A DNA stretch of 64,000 nt from Pseudomonadales bacterium (GTDB taxonomy: Bacteria; Pseudomonadota; Gammaproteobacteria; Pseudomonadales; Azotimanducaceae), in the NCBI GenBank assembly GCA_022825925.1, contig JAJDVW010000050.1, positions 1-64,000 on the forward strand. The letters run 5' to 3'. The translations under genes and the position numbers were made by a program. Below, piece by piece: positions 59,245 through 64,000 of this stretch. The notes beneath the pieces are model-generated. The model was given only the letters and a program-made list of their open reading frames with translations. It was not told the DNA's origin and did not search any database. How positions within the stretch are numbered: the first letter of the stretch is position 1; each line of letters starts with the position of its first letter.

Positions 59245-60009
59245 ATGGATGCCCATGTCAACCCAAGCCCCGGCAAGCCGGTCATCGGCATCACCTGCAT
59301 GCGGCGCACGATCGAACTCTACTCCAGCGAGATGGATGCCTTCTTTGTCGACGGCAGTTACGCGCGGCGCGTCCGGGAGGCCGGCGGCGTACCGGTGCTG
59401 CTGCCGCAGTTGCGCATCGAGGAGGCCGGCGCGGCGGCGCGGAGCATCGACGGGCTCATCTTGAGCGGCGGCGACGATGTGCATCCCGAAGCCTACGGTG
59501 TGCTCGACGAGGGGGTCTCGGTGGACACGGACCTGCCCGTCGACCTCGGCGAGATCGAACTGCTGAAGCGGGCCGTGGCCCGGGAGGTTCCGGTGCTCGG
59601 CATCTGCCGCGGCGCACAGATCGTCAACGTGGCTTACGGCGGCAGCCTGCACCAGGACATGCTCGGGAGGAGCGATTGCCATCCCCCGCGTCCGGAAACG
59701 CTCGACGAGATCGTCGCCCACCGCCACGACCTGGAAGTGGCGCCCGGCAGCGAACTCGCGCGCATCCTGGGCGCCGGGCCGCGCCAGGTGAACTCCACGC
59801 ACCACCAGGCCATCGGCGAGCTGGCGGCGGGCTTCCGCGCGGTGGCCTGGGCGCCGGACGGAGTCGTCGAGGCGATAGAGTCGGAGGCGCCGGGCTATCT
59901 CGTCGCCGTTCAGTGGCACCCGGAGAAGCTGCCGCCGCCCCGGGACCAGGAACTGTTCGACGACCTGGTCCGTGCTTCGACCGGGCGCCTTGCCAGTGCC
60001 CGGGACTGA
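59245..60009 (+). CDS. PuuD-like gamma-glutamyl hydrolase (class I glutamine amidotransferase)
   Basis: A 254-residue class I glutamine amidotransferase-fold hydrolase. IDGLILSGGDDVHPEAYG is the glycine-rich turn, VLGICRGAQIVNVAYGG carries the nucleophile Cys121, and AVQWHPEKL gives His225 and Glu227. PuuD-type enzymes release gamma-aminobutyrate or related amino acids from their gamma-glutamyl conjugates. The PuuA-like synthetase and an amine oxidase lie within 4 kb, so a gamma-glutamylation pathway is plausible. ATG 59245. Confidence 0.85.
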   Translation: MDAHVNPSPGKPVIGITCMRRTIELYSSEMDAFFVDGSYARRVREAGGVPVLLPQLRIEEAGAAARSIDGLILSGGDDVHPEAYGVLDEGVSVDTDLPVDLGEIELLKRAVAREVPVLGICRGAQIVNVAYGGSLHQDMLGRSDCHPPRPETLDEIVAHRHDLEVAPGSELARILGAGPRQVNSTHHQAIGELAAGFRAVAWAPDGVVEAIESEAPGYLVAVQWHPEKLPPPRDQELFDDLVRASTGRLASARD

Positions 60010-60061
60010 GGTCCGGTCCGTGGCTCGAGAGCAGCCTCGCGACCGACGGGCTTCAAACTGA

Positions 60062-61258
60062 CTACGCCATCGTGTCCGTATCGATGACCCTTGGCGCGTA
60101 GGACACCGGGAGTGGCCCCATGCCGTTCCAGTCCACCGCGCCGACGACCCGGTAGTCCGGCAGGTGGCGCAGCACTTCCTCCACGGCGACGCGGATCTCG
60201 AGCCGGGCCAGGTGCAGGCCCAGGCAGCGGTGCTTGCCGACACCGAACGCCAGGTGCCGGTTGGGTTTGCGGCCGAGGACGAAGCGGTCGGGTTCGGGGA
60301 ACTGCTCGCCGTCCCGGTCGGCGGAGGCGAAGAGCATCATCACCCGCTCTCCCGCGGCGATGGGCTGGCCACTGATCTCCGTATCCCGGGTGGCGGTGCG
60401 GGCGATCCCCCACACCGGCGAATAGAGGCGCAGCACTTCCTCCACGGCCTCGGGGATCCTGGCCGGCTCGCGCAGCAGCCGCTCCCGCAGGGCGTCGTTC
60501 GCGCCGATCTGCAGCAGCAGGTTGCGGATGGTGAAGGCGGTGTTGTCGAGCCCGGCGATCAGCAGGAACCAGCAGAAGTCCATCACCTGCCGGCCGGAAA
60601 GGGGTGCGCCTTCCACCTCGGCGGCGAGCAGCCTGCTGATGAAGTCGGAACCCGGCTTCTCCCGGCGGCGCGGGATGAGTTCGTTGAAGAACGCCACGAT
60701 GCTGTCGGAGGCGCGCCGGGCGGACGCGGCGTCCTTGCGCTCGTAGACGATCTCCTCGGTCCACGCCTGCAGATCGCCCATCTGCGCCGCGTCTCCCTCT
60801 ATGCCGAGCAACTTGCAGATGACGGTGGTGGGCAGCGGCTTCGCGAAGCGCTCGCTGAATTCCGCCGCGCCGGCCTCCGAGATGTCCGCCAGCAGTCTGC
60901 GCGCGGCGCCGCGCACCATGGGCTCCCGGGCGGCCACGGCGTCGCGCGAGAGTTCCCGGGCGAGAATGCTGCGCAGGGCGGTGTGCTCGGGCGGGTCCGA
61001 TTCCATGGGCAGGGCACGGCCGTCGTACTCCATGGGCGGTATGGCGATGCCCCGCGAGGAACAGAAGGTCTCCGGATCGAGGGCGACGCGAAAGACATCC
61101 TCGTAGCGGGATACCGCCCAGAATCCGTCGTGGGCGTCCACCCAGCCCACCGGGCATTCGCCGCGGAACCGTTCGTAGACGGGAAAGGGATCCTTGCGGA
61201 ACGACGGGTCGTACGGTTGCCAGTCGGCGGTCAGCGGGCGTTTGCCGGAGGAACTCAT
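60062..61258 (-). CDS. Cytochrome P450
   Basis: A 398-residue soluble bacterial P450. The I-helix reads LLIAGLDNTAFTI (235-240 AGLDNT, with Asn in place of the first of the usual two Thr residues), ExxR is Glu274-Val-Leu-Arg277, and the heme loop is HLAFGVGKHRCLG with Cys345. It hydroxylates a small hydrophobic molecule with electrons from a ferredoxin not encoded nearby. It follows the M29-like peptidase gene by 13 bases, so the two are co-transcribed. ATG 61258 is chosen; a longer frame overlaps the peptidase. Confidence 0.92.
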   Translation of the reverse strand: MSSSGKRPLTADWQPYDPSFRKDPFPVYERFRGECPVGWVDAHDGFWAVSRYEDVFRVALDPETFCSSRGIAIPPMEYDGRALPMESDPPEHTALRSILARELSRDAVAAREPMVRGAARRLLADISEAGAAEFSERFAKPLPTTVICKLLGIEGDAAQMGDLQAWTEEIVYERKDAASARRASDSIVAFFNELIPRRREKPGSDFISRLLAAEVEGAPLSGRQVMDFCWFLLIAGLDNTAFTIRNLLLQIGANDALRERLLREPARIPEAVEEVLRLYSPVWGIARTATRDTEISGQPIAAGERVMMLFASADRDGEQFPEPDRFVLGRKPNRHLAFGVGKHRCLGLHLARLEIRVAVEEVLRHLPDYRVVGAVDWNGMGPLPVSYAPRVIDTDTMA

Positions 61259-61271
61259 CGCGCAAGCGTCG

Positions 61272-62378
61272 CTAGATGACGTAGTTGCCGGCTTGAAGCA
61301 CCGCCGTGCGTCCGCCCGCGGCATCGATCAGGTCGGCGGAGACGGTGATCGGGCAGTCCCGCGCGTAGGGGTTGTCGATGTGCATGACGGTGCTCTCGTT
61401 CAGGAAACGGGCGGGCCCGACGGTGCCGCCGAGGAAGTCGCTGCGGCCGAAGCCCCAGTGGAAGCCGGCCTTCTCGTCCTCGATGTAGAGCCCGGACACG
61501 CGCGCGCCCGGGTTGCAGCCGAATGCGATTTCGCCCACGTTGCGGCGCATCGGGTCCACATCGAAGATCCGCCGGTAGTGGTCCCGCGCGGGATTCTCGC
61601 CCTCGACCGCCACCACGCGGTTCGCTTCCACCCGGAACGACGCCACCGACCCGTCGTCGAGCGCGACCGGAATGACACCCTCGGTGCGCGGCAGGTCGCC
61701 GGCGATCTCCCCCTCGTAGGGCGTGATCCAGACCTCGCCGCTCGGCAGGTTGATCAGGGGAATGCCCTCCTTGTCCCGTCGCAGGTAGCCGTTGTCGACA
61801 CCGGGGCGTCGATGGCGCAGGTCGAACCGGCAGCGGTCGCCGGTGGCGAATTCGACTTCCGCGGCAACCGCGCCTTCAATCAGGGCCTCCAGCACCGCGC
61901 AGCGATCGCGCAGGGCCGCGTAGTCGATGGCGAGGCAGGCGTCTTCCATGTCCTTGCGCAGTAGCGGGGCACTGGCGGCGCGGAAACTGGCGGCCCCCGG
62001 GCGGCGCATGGACGCCATCGCAAGCCCCGAGGTCATGGAAACCTCGTTCATGCCGATGGCCAGGCTGACCTCGTCCAGGGTGTCGTCGACAGGCACGCGA
62101 CGGCCGTCGAGCGTACCGTGTTCCGGGAAGGGGGCGTGGTGAGCGGCCGCCGCGGGGAACCGCAGGATCGGGAGTACCTCGAAGCCCCGCTTCTCCCCGA
62201 GTTCGGCAAAGGCGCCGTGCCATTCGTCGGCGAGTGCATGGCGCGCTTCCCAGTCGGCATTGAGCGGGTGCTGCGCGGTGGGTTCGTCCACCAGGAGCAG
62301 CACCCGTTCCCCCGCCTGCGGCGCGAAGACCTCGTCGATGAAGGCGTGGATGTCGAAGGGCGAGGCGCTCACGGACAT
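61272..62378 (-). CDS. Leucyl aminopeptidase-like (M29-type) metallohydrolase
   Basis: A 368-residue protein. The C-terminal part resembles M29 aminopeptidases: GEIAFGCNPGARVSG (metal Glu), EDEKAGFHWGFGRSDFLGG (Glu and His) and STVMHIDNPY. The N-terminal domain (ERVLLLVDEPTAQHPLNADW) fits too. The relatives are poorly studied and may cleave amide bonds of non-peptide compounds. It is co-transcribed with the P450 gene and divergent from the glutamine synthetase-like gene, so it may trim an amide in that pathway. ATG 62378. Confidence 0.65.
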   Translation of the reverse strand: MSVSASPFDIHAFIDEVFAPQAGERVLLLVDEPTAQHPLNADWEARHALADEWHGAFAELGEKRGFEVLPILRFPAAAAHHAPFPEHGTLDGRRVPVDDTLDEVSLAIGMNEVSMTSGLAMASMRRPGAASFRAASAPLLRKDMEDACLAIDYAALRDRCAVLEALIEGAVAAEVEFATGDRCRFDLRHRRPGVDNGYLRRDKEGIPLINLPSGEVWITPYEGEIAGDLPRTEGVIPVALDDGSVASFRVEANRVVAVEGENPARDHYRRIFDVDPMRRNVGEIAFGCNPGARVSGLYIEDEKAGFHWGFGRSDFLGGTVGPARFLNESTVMHIDNPYARDCPITVSADLIDAAGGRTAVLQAGNYVI

Positions 62379-62423
62379 CGCTCGCGCCAGACGACTGGCG
62401 GATCGAAGACGCTGGCTCGTGCG

Positions 62424-62429
62424 TATACT
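62424..62429 (+). promoter_or_regulatory. -10 element in the divergent intergenic region
   Basis: TATACT at 62424-62429, 35 bases before the glutamine synthetase-like TTG start, in an 85-base gap shared with the divergent peptidase-P450 operon. No convincing -35 box was found. Confidence 0.3.
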
Positions 62430-62463
62430 GTTTGCATTCCCGAATCCGCAGTGAGCGACACAC

Positions 62464-63849
62464 TTGGAAAGCCTAAGGCAATTCATCCGGGAACATAAGC
62501 TGGAAGCGATGTCGGTCACCGTTCCCGACCTGCACGGCATCGCCCGGGGCAAGAAGGTGCCGGCGCGCCGCATGCTGGAAAGCGACGCATCGCCCATGCG
62601 CATGTCGAACCTGATGGTCATGCTGGACTACGCCGGCATGCCCCATCCGCCGCCGGAGAACGACGATCGCTGGTGGCCGTCCTGGAGCGAGGGGTACGCC
62701 GACACGCGCATGGTCGTGGACCCCGCCACCGCCCGCATCGTGCCGTGGCAACCGGGTACGGGGCTGGTGGTCGGCGATTTCGAGCACGTGGACGGCCGGG
62801 GCATCCTCGAGTACCTGCCCCGCGCCACCCTCAAACGGCTGATCCGGCGCCTGGAAGACCTGGGATTCGAGGGCAGGGCATCCATCGAGATGGAGTTCAT
62901 GCTCCTGAACGAGACCCTCCGGACAGTGGCCGAGAAGGGCTATCGGAACCTGGACCCGCTGTGGCCCACACCCCAGGCCTACCGCCTGACCACCCTGGGC
63001 GTCCATGACGGTCTCCTCTCCGGCATGAGCCGTGCGCTCCTGGATTTCGGGCTGCCGGTCGAGGCCTGGAACGCGGAAGCCGGCCCCGGGCAGGTCGAGA
63101 TCAACCTGGCGCCCGCGGCGGCCCTGCAGGCGGCGGACCAGGGTTTCCTGTTCAAGCACGCGGTCAAGGAACTGGCCGCGGCCCGGGAGGTCTGCGCTAC
63201 CTTCATCGCCAAGCTCTCGCCGGCAGGCTTCGGCAACGGCACGCACCTCAACTTCTCGCTCTGGCGCGATGGCGAGAACGCCTTCCACTCGTCCGTGTCG
63301 GAGACGGGCATGTCGCCGGTCATGCGGCACTTCGTCGCCGGCGTGGTCCGCACGCTGCCGGAGTTCACGCTGATGTACGCGCCGACCGTCAACGCCTACC
63401 GCCGGTTCGTCCCGCACTTCTCCACCGGGATGATGTTGTCCTGGGGCTTCGACAACAAGTCGAACGGCGTCCGCAGCGTCACGGAAAGCCCATCGCTCAC
63501 CCGCATCGAGCAGCGTACCGCCGGCGGCGACGCCAATCCCTATCTGCTGCTCGCCGCCTGCATCGCCGCGGGCCTCTACGGCATCGAGAACGAACTCGAA
63601 CCGCCGCCGCCCACCCTGGGGGATGCCTACGCGGACACCGGGCTCGGCCGGGTGCCCGCGACCCTGGAGGAAGCGCTCGGCCTGTTCGAGCGCAGCGAGA
63701 TTGCGAACGCGTACCTCGGCGAGGACTTCGTGCGGTTCTACGCCCACAGCCGCCGCATCGAGTGCCGGTGCTTCGCCGAGGCGACGGAGGGCGTCGATGC
63801 GGACGAGGTGACCGATTGGGAGATCGCCCGGTACCTGGAGATGGTGTAA
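62464..63849 (+). CDS. Glutamine synthetase-family gamma-glutamylamine synthetase (PuuA-like)
   Basis: A 461-residue glutamine synthetase-fold enzyme. VTVPDLHGIARGKKVPARRM is the N-terminal beta-grasp; the catalytic domain shows SIEMEFMLLNE (metal Glu pair), AEAGPGQVEINLAP and GFGNGTHLNFSLW (His). No adenylylation Tyr motif is evident. The RGK signature and neighbours favour a PuuA-like enzyme that joins glutamate to an amine. The start is TTG 62464, the first start codon after an in-frame stop; ATG 62509 would cut into the conserved domain. Confidence 0.85.
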   Translation: MESLRQFIREHKLEAMSVTVPDLHGIARGKKVPARRMLESDASPMRMSNLMVMLDYAGMPHPPPENDDRWWPSWSEGYADTRMVVDPATARIVPWQPGTGLVVGDFEHVDGRGILEYLPRATLKRLIRRLEDLGFEGRASIEMEFMLLNETLRTVAEKGYRNLDPLWPTPQAYRLTTLGVHDGLLSGMSRALLDFGLPVEAWNAEAGPGQVEINLAPAAALQAADQGFLFKHAVKELAAAREVCATFIAKLSPAGFGNGTHLNFSLWRDGENAFHSSVSETGMSPVMRHFVAGVVRTLPEFTLMYAPTVNAYRRFVPHFSTGMMLSWGFDNKSNGVRSVTESPSLTRIEQRTAGGDANPYLLLAACIAAGLYGIENELEPPPPTLGDAYADTGLGRVPATLEEALGLFERSEIANAYLGEDFVRFYAHSRRIECRCFAEATEGVDADEVTDWEIARYLEMV

Positions 63850-63853
63850 GCGG

Positions 63854-64000
63854 CTACAGCGCCATCACCTGGCGGGCCGCCCGATAGCCCTCCGCGTTGG
63901 CGCCGGCGAACGCCTGCAGTCCGCGAAGCTCGGAATGGGCGAAGAAGATGCGCCCGTAGCCGGCCCGCAACTGATCGGAGGGCGGCCGTCCCCCGTCCGC
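63854..64000 (-). CDS. FAD-dependent amine oxidase-like protein, C-terminal part
   Basis: The frame is open from the window edge to a TAG at 63856-63854. GYGRIFFAHSELRGLQAFAG then ANAEGYRAARQVMAL is typical of the C-terminus of flavin monoamine oxidase-type proteins, where the FAD-binding glycine and a substrate-site segment lie. It is convergent with the PuuA-like gene. In polyamine-type pathways an FAD amine oxidase acts after gamma-glutamylation. Only 48 residues are visible, so the subfamily is uncertain. Confidence 0.65.
   Translation of the reverse strand, partial: ADGGRPPSDQLRAGYGRIFFAHSELRGLQAFAGANAEGYRAARQVMAL

Noticed and set aside
1-64000. tRNA, rRNA or CRISPR loci
   Set aside because: I looked for cloverleaf-type CCA/TTC patterns, conserved rRNA blocks and spacer-repeat arrays and saw none; a covariance-model search would settle small RNAs.

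Overview
The window is about 64 kb of GC-rich DNA (roughly two thirds G+C, judged by eye) densely packed with bacterial genes. No rRNA, tRNA or CRISPR array was seen. The gene content fits an aerobic, heterotrophic environmental proteobacterium: many acyl-CoA dehydrogenases, a phytanoyl-CoA-type dioxygenase, a haloalkane dehalogenase, a P450, tannase-family esterases, an acetoin-type 2-oxoacid dehydrogenase, a meta-cleavage aromatic operon, a Tat-exported PhoD-like phosphatase and BipA. A gammaproteobacterium, possibly marine or sponge-associated, is my guess, but no taxonomic marker in the window proves it.

Layout. 1-2.2 kb: the end of an MDR oxidoreductase, then a lower-GC two-gene unit (HD phosphohydrolase plus nucleotidyltransferase) that looks transferred. 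2.4-7 kb: haloalkane dehalogenase, a PIN toxin-antitoxin pair, a PhyH dioxygenase and a DUF4143-type ATPase preceded by a perfect 24-bp palindrome. 7-14.5 kb: a heterodimeric ABC exporter and a three-copy tannase/feruloyl esterase array, one copy decayed. 14.5-15.3 kb: a GrdB-family gene whose in-frame UGA, UxxC motif and bacterial SECIS-like hairpin indicate a selenoprotein; this is the most striking item in the window. 15.4-17.2 kb: an IS with a DDE transposase and matched ends. 17.7-22.5 kb: acyl-CoA dehydrogenases and a metallo-beta-lactamase-fold enzyme. 22.5-25.4 kb: a rearranged zone with hicAB, a duplicated segment and DUF1501 remnants.

25.4-34.9 kb: two amidohydrolases, a GPH-type transporter, a PhoD-like phosphatase, a MetF-like protein, a VapBC pair with a clear operator, a degenerate SDR, a frameshifted small membrane gene and a MaoC hydratase. 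34.9-41.4 kb: an ADP-ribosylglycohydrolase-like gene followed by acoA-acoB-acoX-acoC, encoding an acetoin-type dehydrogenase complex whose E2 carries two E3-binding domains. 41.6-44.8 kb: a low-GC accessory island with a decayed second E2 copy, two tiny tandem genes (a glycine-zipper peptide and a Lys/Arg-rich peptide), two related RHH-like proteins and an internally deleted IS1634-type element.

45-54 kb: GST, FrnE/DsbA-like protein, VOC proteins, a coiled-coil membrane protein, BipA, a beta-lactamase-fold hydrolase, an alpha/beta hydrolase and a quinone oxidoreductase. 54-59.2 kb: a minus-strand operon (HpaB-type hydroxylase, BphC-type extradiol dioxygenase, HpaE-type aldehyde dehydrogenase, FAH-family isomerase/decarboxylase) that should hydroxylate and meta-cleave a phenolic compound, with a DOPA-4,5-dioxygenase-like gene divergent beside it. 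59.2-64 kb: PuuD-like hydrolase, P450, M29-like peptidase, PuuA-like glutamine synthetase and the end of an FAD amine oxidase, suggesting gamma-glutamylated amine catabolism.
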